DNA of 64,000 nucleotides, taken from positions 8,835,407 through 8,899,406 of the forward strand of contig OZ026842.1 in assembly GCA_964023205.1 (NCBI GenBank). The letters run 5' to 3'. Below the pieces are notes generated by a model. That model was given only the letters and a program-made list of their open reading frames with translations, was not told the DNA's origin and did no database searches. Shown piece by piece: positions 1-12,900 of this stretch. This DNA is from Lutraria lutraria (taxonomy: Eukaryota; Mollusca; Bivalvia; Venerida; Mactridae). The position numbers and the translations under genes are program-made. Within the stretch, counting starts at the first letter, position 1. Every line of letters starts with the position of its first letter.

Positions 1-646
1 AAGATGATACTCACCTCTGACCAAATTCTAACATTAAAATGCTTTTATATGCTGCTTTGAATCATTTAACCTTTCTAATATTAACATTAAGTACATATAG
101 TCAGAATTTTAAAGTTGGTTATACAATTCCAAAAAAAATAAATATAAAGTTCGATACTATTAGTTATACTGGAAAATCTAGCAACCCAATACATATCTTC
201 GGTTACTACTTAACTCCACTTTCTGGTATTATTAACTGACGCGCTGTCAATGCATGAGAAAGAATTTTTACTAAAATACTGACAATGACACGATAATGTA
301 ACGAAGCGAGAATGACAAACAGTTAACAGTGTTAAATATACAATGTACAAACAAGAGTTATGAAATCAAGTTAAAACACATGTAACAAAAGTATAGAGCA
401 CAGTGTAAAAAAGACATACATCAATTATACCAATGAATTTTTACATAATTACAATAACTGCTGCATACAGTGAACTACATGCAAATAAGTGAGTAATCAT
501 AGAGATATATTCACATATCTAAGTCATGGGAATATACATGTATTTATAGTGTCAACATCATTGTATTCTTCAAACAACACAATCTAGACATGCTCAAACG
601 AGTACAAGTTCTAAAACTCTCGAAGAGAATAATACCTTAAAACTCG
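1..646. other. 3' flank of the gene, no gene seen
   Basis: AT-rich sequence beyond the last exon and putative poly(A) signals. The only open frame (39-239, plus strand) is short, low-complexity and has no recognisable domain. Confidence 0.5.
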
Positions 647-668
647 TTTAATGTGCAAAGGATTTAAT
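647..668 (-). terminator. Possible ATTAAA polyadenylation signals
   Basis: On the minus strand ATTAAA occurs at 668-663 and 652-647, about 60-80 nt after the stop codon. No AATAAA is nearer. ATTAAA is the common second-choice signal; use of these sites is unproven. Confidence 0.35.
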
Positions 669-726
669 CAGTGAGTTTATACAAGTCATGGAATATAAAT
701 AACATGAGATACGTTCATATCAAACA

Positions 727-920
727 TTATGGTGAACAGCTGGGACATAATGTCGAATCGGGAAGACAGTTTACAGTAGTAATGGAACTTGTGTTGAAGC
801 AACCACCACCAGGACATGTTTGTACAGCTAAGGTTCCTTCTGAATAACACCATAAATACTGATGACAGTCTACCGGATGGGGAAGGTAGATATATTCATC
901 TGTATCGGTTGGACATTCAT
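727..920 (-). CDS. Last exon: C-terminal CBM14 module and stop codon
   Basis: After the acceptor TTTATGCAG, 63 residues lead to TAA at 727-729. The module NECPTDTDEY, LPHPVDCHQYLWCYSEGT, TCPGGGCFNTSS, TVNC is the clearest CBM14 in the window: HP-x-D-C-x-x-Y-x-x-C, then C-P-x-G-x-x-F and a final Cys. A Cys-rich tail (STLCPSCSP) ends the protein. There is no GPI-like or second hydrophobic segment, so the chitin-binding end is free and farthest from the membrane. Confidence 0.85.
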
Positions 921-3900
921 CTGCATAAATAAAATAACAAACAGACTAATTTTCATCCGTAGTGCACAAGTTAGTTTAACTTAGATTTCGAAATCATTAT
1001 GTATAATGAATTACGATTATCAGTTCTGGAAATCAATGCGAAATAACATTATTCATTTTGGTGAAGTAAATAAATATGACTTACTTGCATAAACATCTAA
1101 GGTTGTTGTAATTGACTCATCTATCGTCTCATTTTCGACGGTGTCGAAGACAATACATCTGAATTCTGATTGATCATCAGATAGTTGAAATGCGAAAGAA
1201 GATTTTGACACTTTTGTTTCATTAATTTCGCATTGTTCTGATGCCTGGAATTCAACAAAGTCCTTAAAATGTGCATTAGAGTTGGTCCTATTTTGTATTT
1301 TAAGCACACGATTGGTTGATGGGTAACCGACATCTGCAGAACAATACAACGAATCCTGAGAAATCTGTTTTCCTTCAAACGCTATTGGTAGAGTTAGATC
1401 TGGTGTGTTACCTTGTCCTGAAAAAAATGTATTTACCTTGATTTGATGATGCATTTATGAAAAGGTATTTCTATTTTTGTAATCCAGAGAGCTTTATTTC
1501 CAAAGTTTGTTAGCACGTGTTGGCCATGCGGCGCTGATAAATAATTCTAATAAATCAGATAAGATATGAATACATGTTTTACTGCAAAAATAATCATTTT
1601 ACATAACACATTATTTGACAGGGGATAAGCACAATCATGTAAGAATAAGTGTGGAAGTGAAAACTCCTAATAGTATCATCTAATACATACTTTTGACAAA
1701 TTTTATTGTGCATTACAAGTTTGTTAATTATATTGAATATTGAGATTGTTGATTAATTGAACTTGAAATTGAAATTTAATTTCTGTAAGAACGGACAATA
1801 AATCTTTACTAGACAAATATTCACGATTTGTCTTCCAATGTGAAGGGTTTACTTACGTGTTATAACTATTTGAGAGCTAGTTTTGAGCTGGCTGTTGTCT
1901 GGAGAGTAACAGTAGAGTGTTCCTTCATGTTGACATGCTGCTGTGGCTGAAACAACAACTGTCCTGTTATCACCGTCGTCTTGTACCGTTACATTATACC
2001 CAGGTTGGTCACATGTACCTGTTCCTGAACTGTCAACTTGGCACAATTCAATAGACGTTCCATTAGATTGTGTAAGCGATATGGTCGCTCCTGAAGCGCC
2101 ACTTCCACCACTAAGGACACACGTCGATTGAATGACACCACCAATTTCAGCACGGACTGTGCCATCCGTGAAGTATATGTCTGATATACAAAGCAAATTT
2201 GTATATACGTTATGTGTATACTTTTTATATGACAGACACAATCAATATCCATCCTCCAATATTTTATGCATTCGTCGGACAACTTGAGTACATAAAATTT
2301 CCACTACAAACTATATAGAATTCGGCATTGATTACCGGTTAAGGTATTAAGCAATATTTTAAAATACTTTTAAGTGAACACAGTCTATAATACAATAATT
2401 TACGGTTTAAAGAAATTAGTAATGTAATATCATTAGAAAATACACAAAATCGTTCTGATTACACAATTGAATAAAATCACCAAGTAGGCAACATATAAGT
2501 CAATCAGTGATTGTAATTTCAGGAATATGGAATGTTTCAGTGTTATACATAATTATGGTCAACTTTCAATTGCCTGCTCCCTACACTTCTATCAGAATCA
2601 GTTAAATGATTCTCTAAATGTATGCAGATGCTTAGAACCAAAGATAAAAGGTCGTTTAGGGATCCAAATAGATAATTCATTATAAAATTGGAATGATATC
2701 GACATATTACCTGAATTCTCCAAAATTACTTCTTTTATACTTGATACGTATTCTGCGCCGTCTTCTCCAACTGACTTACACTGATATTCAAAGCCCTCGA
2801 TGTCATCACTTACAACGAACGTGTAGTTCACTCCAGATATAAATGAACAATTGTCAGCATCATAGTTGGAGTCTTCCTCGGTAAAAGGAGAGGATTCAAA
2901 ACTGTCAGACGACGACCTTCTAAACATCAACTCTAGGGACCCCTCTGGCTTCCCAACAGGCCCATTGCATGCGACAGTCATCTCCACTCCTCGATAAAAG
3001 CTATCACTGGATGTTGAGATTGTCGGTGCAGACGCACTGCCTGAAATTAGAAATTCAAATTGCCAATTCCAAAACAATGCATTCACCAAATTTCATCAAC
3101 ATTATCATTTTACACAACAATAAACTGCACTTAAGCTTACACATTATATGTGTTACAGATCTAGACATACGTGCATATGTAAAAGACCGTCAAATAGTTC
3201 AGACATGGATAATGTTGTACCTAAACAATACTATGAAACATCAATCTTAAAATGAGAAACAAGGGCGAATAACCAATTCCATGTATAAAGCATATAAGAA
3301 ATTTGAAGCAGATAGAGACATCAAAGAAAAAGTTTAAGCAAGTAAATTGACAGCCATATCTTATAATTTTTTGAAAGATCTTAATATATATATTTAATAA
3401 AGAATATTGTTGATAATTACGTTAAAAAGCAAATAACATTTCCAATGAAATAGAACGGTCAAGAAAATTGTTTTCGAATTTCACCAAACAAAGAACCGGT
3501 CGTAAATCTATGACGTCATGTTAATTTGTTGGCGAGATCTATTACTATTCCGATAACACAATCTTATTGAAATCGGAGAAAGTAAGAACATTCTTAATTA
3601 TGAATGAACGGCATGCGATCATTTGAATATCTTGTTAATAAAACGTACTATGAACATCTAGTTCTATCACAGCCTCGATTTCACTCGTCCCGTTATCATA
3701 TACCATTACATACTGTCCTTCGTGAATACAAATGACTGGGTTAAATTCAGCTTTAATCGACGATGTACCGACTACTAATGAGACTGCACCATTTATAGAC
3801 GATGTATATGTAGCCTCACTAGCGTCACCTGATGACGTGTCCGCGGTTGTGTCAATAAAAGAAGTCCCGCTATTTGATAAAGTAATATCTGTAGCAGATG

Positions 3901-6900
3901 CGTCATCTATTGTAATGTGATATACGCTGCAATCTATCGAAGCTGTTCCACCTATCTTCGCCTCAGTCTTTGTACAGTCCATGTCTGAAAGTTTATCACT
4001 AAGCATGTTATTTATGGAATTACATTGAGCAGCAAATGAGTTCAATTGTACCAGTGTAAATAACCAAGTTTATCTTTCAAAGGTAGGTGAAAGTATAATA
4101 AAAAATCGGATTAAACAAAGAATAGTTGATATACAAGTATTATGATCTTAAGACCCTTTTGGCATTGGCGTCCAGGGAATACCCTGAAATAGGCGAAAAC
4201 ATGAATAAATTAGGTACTAGGAATGAGTTTTTGGCAAAGGTTAGGAAAGCCTCGCTCAACGGCTACTTCGAACAGCATGCACACTTAAGTCTTGGATGCA
4301 CTCTGTCTATGGAAGTGTGATACTGATTGTATCAGCGTTTTGTAAGATGGCAACTTCCTACTATATTGTACATTTTCACTTATTGATATACGTATTTTTT
4401 TGCAACTGGTCAATGTATATTTCAAACACAGGTCGATGCTTGTAATACAACATTGACCAAATGTCTGCTTTGTTGTGAAATAGTTTCGTTTGAACACTGG
4501 ATAAAGTTTGAGCCTCGTTCATTCTGCTGCTAACCTGTCAAGGATTATGTAAGTGTATGTTTACGTTTAAAACTAGAATAATGATGGGTCATAATACCTA
4601 AGTTATTGTGTAAAAATCAACCATCGATATCCAAAATAAAATACATACATTAATACCCGGTTATCAACAGCACATAGTACATCCGTAAAAATATCACATT
4701 TTGTAACAGGTTTTAATCAAAGCACTGATAGTACTATCAGAAGCGAACTTTAAATGTGTTAGGTAAAACATCTTTAAAATTTAAAGCCTGTGCTATCATC
4801 GTTATGAATAAGAATTGTAATGTCAAGTATCTAAATTATAGACTTGACGCAATGTACATATTTAGGCCAATTAACCACAATCACAAAAGGAAAAGCTGCA
4901 CATTTTAACTATTTGACTAGAAGAAATAATTTTATTATAATGCTAAAAGTCATGATATACATTGGCAAATTACAAGCTGCTGCACATTTTGAAAACCAAA
5001 ACAAACTCAGTGCTTTGATCTGTATACTATTACTATGTAAACTATATAAATCATTTGTTATACTGTATACTCAACTTCTGACCTTGGGCCATAATGTAAT
5101 CTCACTACTCTCAGAGAAAATAAAGTGTTACAGAACTACTTTACGGAATAAAACAATTTTCAATATGTAGTATTTTTTGTTACCTCAACAATTTATTAAT
5201 GACTCTTTTGTGTGTATGCATATTTAATTGTAATATTTGTTAGATTTACATTTTGAATTGCCAACCTATTTCCTATGCTTTCTAAATCAACATATTGGAA
5301 CTAGGAACATTGGTGTATAGCTATAGGAGCTTTCGCTCCTAAAAATGTGATCACATTGTTATAGGATATACGGAGTCTATTTGACTTCACGATCCACCCA
5401 TTAATATCCGAATTACGGTCATCACAATTGTTAATTCTACAATGTTAGGTTTTTAACACACATTTACATCGACATCACATGGATGCATGAGTTATTTCTA
5501 AAGTTCATGTTTTGAGAACAATGCACTTTTATTGCCTAAAACCTCCTAGGCGGAACCAGCGAGAAGGCAGTCTTGTGTATTTAAAAAGGTAGGACCCTTA
5601 GAAGTCGGGTCAACGAGTTTGCCCTTTTACCAATGTACAGCATTCCCGTTTGAAACAGCTGTCAATAGCTGTAGAAAGCCATACTGACTTCGAAGCAACG
5701 AGGTCGGCACCGATTGAACACTTACACTTAATAACTCGACATGTTACATAATAGTATATGCTTTTCACGCTAACTCTCATATCGAAAAAAAACACATCTG
5801 TACTAGATTTTACCTATTACGAATGTAATAGTATTCGAAATAAATATGTTACAAATGTGGTTGATACTGTATCGTACATAGTTGATATATTATACAAAGT
5901 CATGTACTTACAAGGATTAATGTCCAAAGGATCTTCCCTACCTGCAGTATATAAAATCATTTAATATTCAATCATGCCAATTTAATTCCGATGATACTTT
6001 ATTATAAGAAAATAAAAATATATTTCGAAATTCATACTTTACAGATATTATTTATATTGCACATAGTGTCATAATTTGTCTGATCTCCACAGTAGACACA
6101 GCGGGACAATAAATTTCATTAAATTGTTACAATTATTTACACATACTAATAAAAGAAATACCGTACATTTTCCAGCGTCTTCACAATCAACACACACTCC
6201 GTCATGGTAACACTCATCAGCTCCTGCACAAAACCTGAATGGCTGCAGTTTCTTAGTTTCTGAATCGGTGCATGTAAATCTCGATCTGCAATCAAATGTG
6301 TTCATTACGGTCGTACCACTTGTTTTGTTGTCGCAGATACTTTCTGAAATATAATTTAACAAATCATTAAATGCATTTAATCGACTGTAGTGCTATCATG
6401 AATACATTCCCGGGATATTTCAAATAATATAATTCAAAGACCCATTCGCTTTTTATATTTTCAAGAATGTTATACAGAACAATAGATTGAATGAAAGTAG
6501 AATATGAGAAACATATTTTATTCATTTAAAAACAATTCTAGTATTTAATAAATAATGCTTTTTTCGGAATGTTTACACTGCAAGTAACAGCCTGTTTCAC
6601 TGATGAGATATCTTTCTAGTTAAGATAAGACTTACTTTAATTTTAACATCCAAAACCCTAATGGGCTTTAAAATAGGCTCAATGTACTTACCATTTAACT
6701 GTTGTTTTTTATAGTGAAGAAGAAAAATCTTACATATAATCAAAGGCCCTTTCATTTGAATCTGGTAATATCATAAACGGTAACAGATCTCGTGTTTACA
6801 AAACAGCAAACTAGTACCTGGTACAACGTATATGACTTCTGCGTCCATGAAAGTATAGTCAGCGTCTTTAACAACACATCGAAATATAGTTTCATTCCAT

Positions 6901-9900
6901 TCTGCTGAGTAACTTCGTGCAAATGCTATCGAATGCACGTTGGAGCACTCCGACGGTTTGTATTCAACTATTGGATAATTTTGATTCACAGTTTGGGTTA
7001 AATTTTCGAACACTCCGTTTTTGTTTGTTTGGATGAAGATAGAGGCATTGTTATATCCGATTTCCGCGGAACACACCGTCTCATACCCGGCCCACAGAGG
7101 AGCATCTTCTACTATATCATATGACAAGTTTATAACTGGAGTTCCTGGTTTCCCTGAAATTAAAATTCTCATCACTAAGTTTACCGATCAAAACCACACG
7201 AACAAGCACGGGAATGAGAGCTAACTAAAATGTTGGTGTTGTCAAGTTCAAATTGAGGTGACAAAATATAGTTAAATAATTTAGAAGAGGCAAAAAAATT
7301 ACATTCTTATTATCAACTTTCAGAAGCTATCATCAAAAAATTTAATAGTAAACAATCACGCATCTTTTGTCATAGTATTTTCAACTGTCATCCATACCTT
7401 CTAGAAACATGAGTACACGTGTTGTTGGCTTTATCTGACAATACATTTTAAGTACAACATCTAGCATTAGCTTATATTATTGGAATACTGTATTTTCATT
7501 TATTTTCGTTGGGCTCAAATTTCGTGTTTTTTTTTACTAAAATGCTATTTTGTGGGCACATAAATTCGTCGATTTTGATTTTTGAAAAGAAATACCTTAC
7601 TACGAAAATTAATGATTCCAGTGTGTACTATATAGTCAACGTTTGCTGTCATGATAAAAAGCTGTTCTATATATAACTTACACTGAACTGAAAGAAACAT
7701 TTCTGCTTGACTTGTAACAATAGTCCCTTTAGGTCGACAATAGTAAACTCCATCATCTCCACATTTCACCGTTATCACGATGGTTAGATTCGCAACATCA
7801 CTGCTTATATCTTTATTAATAACGTATACGTTCTCTTTGTCCTTCATATCGTCTGTACTGTCGCCTTTATTTATTACTATGTCAGTCAGTCCCGACATAC
7901 CGTCAACAATACAAATCATTGTGTAGTTTTCGTCTACCGTTCCTATTCCAGATTCATTTTCGAAATAAACAGCTGAAAAACCAAACCCATGTACATTATT
8001 TTTCCAACAAAGTAAATTTTAACTAAATGTATTTTTCAAATAATAAAACAACAATGTATTGATATATAACCAATAGACAACACTGGGTTTCTTAAAAAAG
8101 ATAAACGACGTTTTATTAAGCAATGCAAGATCATAGTCATACCATCTTCTTATTGTTAAATAAATGAAAAGCTCCAGACTAACCTTCAATCGATGGAAAT
8201 TCTCAAAACTAAACGTCTGCTATAATGATCGTTTGTACAAACCAATGGTACTATAATTTATATTACCCCCCCCTAAAAACAACATTCAAACACCCAACCA
8301 TTCCACAATACTTCCTTTACCCAAACACACCAACCTGCAACCCTTTAAATGCATGTCCTACACATTCACAAAACGGAGCTCAAAACAGAGCCACGGAACG
8401 GTCTGCTGCTAAACGAAATTCATACAAGTAAGACGGACCACCCTCACACTTACGATGTGTAGTATACATTGCTTTGTGCTTCAAAAAGCCAAAGCGCTAA
8501 TGGGTTAACCTACAAACACTAGTAAAAAATTAGCAGATGTTCATAAACTAGAGATACCTGAAGGTTTCAGCACAAGTGTTTCCTCCGCTGATACGTTGTA
8601 TGTGTTGTTTCCATCCCTTGTAACACAACGAATTAAGGAATTGTTCCAGCTCCCGTCAGGATAAAATGATAGATCTAAAACGCCAACATGTTTACAATTG
8701 CTGTCAGTACTTGACGATTCAACACTTTCCGTGTATACTGAAAACTCCGATTCGTCCTGAAAAAAAGAGAATCTGCTTAAACGGAAACAAGTTAACAATT
8801 CATCTTTTTGTATTCAATTATAATGGATAACTATAAGAAAATGATCACCAAGAAGAACATAAACGTACAAAAACCCTTTCTTCAATATATCGTTCCCAAA
8901 AAACCATCGACCAAAATACGACTAATATACACTTCCAGCAGATGGATACAACTTACGTAGACAAGTTGGTCAGTGTATACTACATCTATATGAATGTATC
9001 AAAATAATCAAGATTCCATTGGTATTATGTATTATTTAATAGTCGACCGGTTTCGTCATTTGACGCATCAGGGCAATAAAGCTAAAATGCCCTGATGAGT
9101 CTTATGACGAAACCGGTCGGCTATTAAATAATCTATAATACCTATGGAATGTTGATTATTTTTCATTATTGATTCACTTGACTCGGATAATTTTTATGAG
9201 TTTATATTATAAATTATAATATGATTGTATTTGTATATACATACATGTAGTTCAAGATTGATCCGATATCTGGTTTTTATGGAAAACGAAAAAGTAATTA
9301 CCTCAAACTGTAATTCAAGAAAAAGTTCCGAACGATTCAACCCTTTGTTGTCACGGCCGAGTTCTGCCGTGCAGTTGATTTGCAGGTGTTGATTTACACT
9401 AGCATTACTCTGTACATATAATGTTGGTACGGATGGGGCGGCTGTAAAAACAAGTTACATAATTATATTCTATAATTACGAAGAATGAATCGAACCCGTA
9501 AAACCGAAAAAAAACCGGGTTTCTAATCATTCGATTTTTAAAATCCTTTCAAATGTTAGTTGTTGGTGTCGCGTCATGAAAGAACATTTTAATTTAATAA
9601 CTACAATCGCAAAGTACCAAAGAGAAAGTATTGAGTTTTGAGTGACTCGGTTCAGGAATCTACACTTTTTTCAAACATCAGCTATTTGCTTCAATAACTG
9701 GACAAAATGAGAAAGTGTAGATGTTGTTGGTAAAGTTACTCAAGGATGATAGAAAAGAAATGAGTAACAAATAAAGACTTGGAAAGCAAATTCTGTTCAT
9801 GATCATTCCTATCAACCATAAACTCAATTATTAAAATGATTCGCATGAGTTAGATGTGTTATTTCTGCAAACTGTCTTTTATGTCATTTTCATGGCAGTA

Positions 9901-12900
9901 CGATGTCCCAAATCAAAGCTTACACGTTTGGCTTCATGTGTTCTGCAGCTCATAGATGAGACTTGAATAATCAAGCATAAAAATTACTTAATATAAAATT
10001 GGAGGGTAACAGGAATAATAGAAGAGTGTAAGATAAAGACCTCAGGAAATTTACATTACTTACAAACAATTCGAAGTGACATAACTGCTGTCGATGCATC
10101 ATTTATATTTACAGTATAGTCTCCTTCATGAACACACGAAATATTATCAAAACCCAATGTTAAACTATCCACACTGGGCACAGAGACTGACAAAGTATCG
10201 TCATCATTAGTCCATGGTAAATCATTAATGGTTGCGTTAATGACGACTTGTATGTTATTTCCGTTGTCAGCTCGTTGGACTTCTATGGTAGTTATGTCTG
10301 TAATATCCTGAAGCTCACATTCAAAGACTGCCGCATCTTCAAGAAGTTTCATTGCAGTTACCGGGTTACAATAAACATCTAAAGAATTAAACGAAAATGG
10401 GAGTAAGCACAATCAGTGCATCTTTAGTGAGACCGAAAGTATTATTTTTCTCTGCGGAAAATTAACTTTTCGGACCAGAAAAATTACTTTTTTTATCATT
10501 TTAATCAATCTGACAAGTTATTAAACAAACGTCATCATTTCATTGAGCATTTTACTGAGTACATTTAAGGTCAAGTTTATGAGCACCGAATATATCCGAC
10601 CATCTATGTCTTTTTACTTTTTTATTTATATTATATACTTATATATTTCACTCAGGATCTTCATGGGGAAATAACATGCTTCAATACATTATAGCATAAA
10701 TGGAAATAACACTTATCCATTGCATATCACTCACTTGGCAAACCTAATGTAATTAGATGACCAGATGTGGTTTCATACACCATAGAATCATCTTTAGTTG
10801 TACATCGCACGTAAGTTCCATTCCAATCTGAACCTGGAATGATGTTGTGAGTGACTGTTTCAATGAACGTGCAATCAGTTTCTATACTTTCTTTCTCAAC
10901 ATCGTCCGTATTGTCATAAATGAGATAGGCATTTTCAACCTGAAACCGAATACATATGAAATGAATAAGAATTATGCAGTACAAAAGGTACCCAAATTAT
11001 TATCACAGCATGAGTCTGCCAATCATAATCAGCAATCATTACAGTTAATACTGATTTAAACGTATGTTTTAATAATCCAATTCAATTTAATTCCGACAAG
11101 AAAATCATTAAGCATTTTATTGATTCGAAACTATCTCTCACATCTTCATCTGCAACTTCTAGATAAATAGAAGCCCTTTGATGTCCATCCCCATCTCTTC
11201 CAACAGACCCATTGCACACAATTATCATCTCCTCGTTGGCATTTGGTGCTTCGGGTAATTCGATAGAAGGCAGACCAGGTTCACCTGAAGTAAGATAATG
11301 ATAATACACATTTTATGCATATAATCAAATATAAATCAAAGATAAGATTTATAGATTAAAATAAATCTCAAAGTAATTAAAAGTTAACACTTGTTTCCTA
11401 ATATAGATATTTTCATAATAATGCATACCCAAATCAATACTTCTTTATTTACTGCGAATCATCTATCGTAATCGTAATGTATAAGCGCCCAATATTGGAG
11501 TTAGACATCGTACCGACAGCCTGGAGGATAATAAAATGACTTCCAGTTTTCAACATCAGAGGAAGACCCCAGGTGTACACCAGGCAAAATTCGCAGACAT
11601 TCCATTGCTAGCTAGACAACTCCTCACCAATGAAATTCTTAACCCAGTAAGGATTCATATCTGACCACTCGAACACAGAAGCGAGTTTTATGATATCAAA
11701 ATCAAACAACATCACTACAACACTTACTTTCAACGCCGAGTTCCAATGTAGTGTTCCATTTTTCGTTAACAATGACAGCATAATCTTTATCATTATCGCA
11801 AGAAACATTCACCACACTAAGAATGAAATGCTCTTCAGTTATCGTTAAGTTGACATTATCTGTAATAGCTTGGTCGTCCGGAAGTTGTTCACTGACATGA
11901 ATGTTAGCTCCATTAACTGAAACATCTGTTACGGATTCGCCAATGTCCTGTGTATTACATTTAAACTGCACTGACGTACCTTCCAAGGTTGAGATGGATG
12001 TTCTGTCACAAACGATTGCTAAAATGTATAGTCAAACACTACTGCTAACATAAAAGCAATTGGAATTGTAATAGTATCCAAAACATGAACTTTTGAATAC
12101 GACTTCAGTTGAATATATCATTATTATCTGTGACGTTTTCATGTGGAAAAATACTGAACTTTAAAAAATAAAAGCAAAAAGAAAACACAACACATACTAT
12201 GATACAAGATAAAACATGGTATGAAATATTTCGTTTTGTATGTTGAAGCCCCATTAGCGTTTTGCTGCAGAAAAAATATATACAAAAACATATAATCGCT
12301 GATATCATCCCAAGATAAATATACCGACGAAACAAGTCCTTTTTCGTCTGCAAACACTCATTTCACTGTGATTTTTGCTTTTGTAAATATGTGGGGCGCG
12401 TGACGTCACTTTACTACGTGTGCAAAGCTTGACTGCGGGAAAGCACAGGTGTTCTTAGTTGATATTGAACAAAAAATACGATAGTGGTTTCGGAAACAGT
12501 TTTTCTTGCTATGAAGTATGCACTGGAGGAAAACACCGGATTCCTCTGTTATAGAACAAACAGAAACTATTAGGACCAATACATTTATAAGCTTATGGGA
12601 CTTTAAATAACAGGTCTTTTCAATCAAACAACCGTATCACATTTAATAATTTTACAGTATTTAGAAACTATAAAAATACGACCGTACGTTCAAACATGCA
12701 TCCAACACTGGCACAATCGTCGGTACATTGTATGGTACTATTATCGAAACACTGATCATCCGCACATTTCGGCGGAACTCCTTCTACAGTTCCATCAGCG
12801 TAACAGGTAACAGCCGAGTGACAATAAAATGGATGTTGAATAGTCGTATATTTTTCATAACCTCTACATACCGTTTCTGAAATATGCACGATTGTGATCA

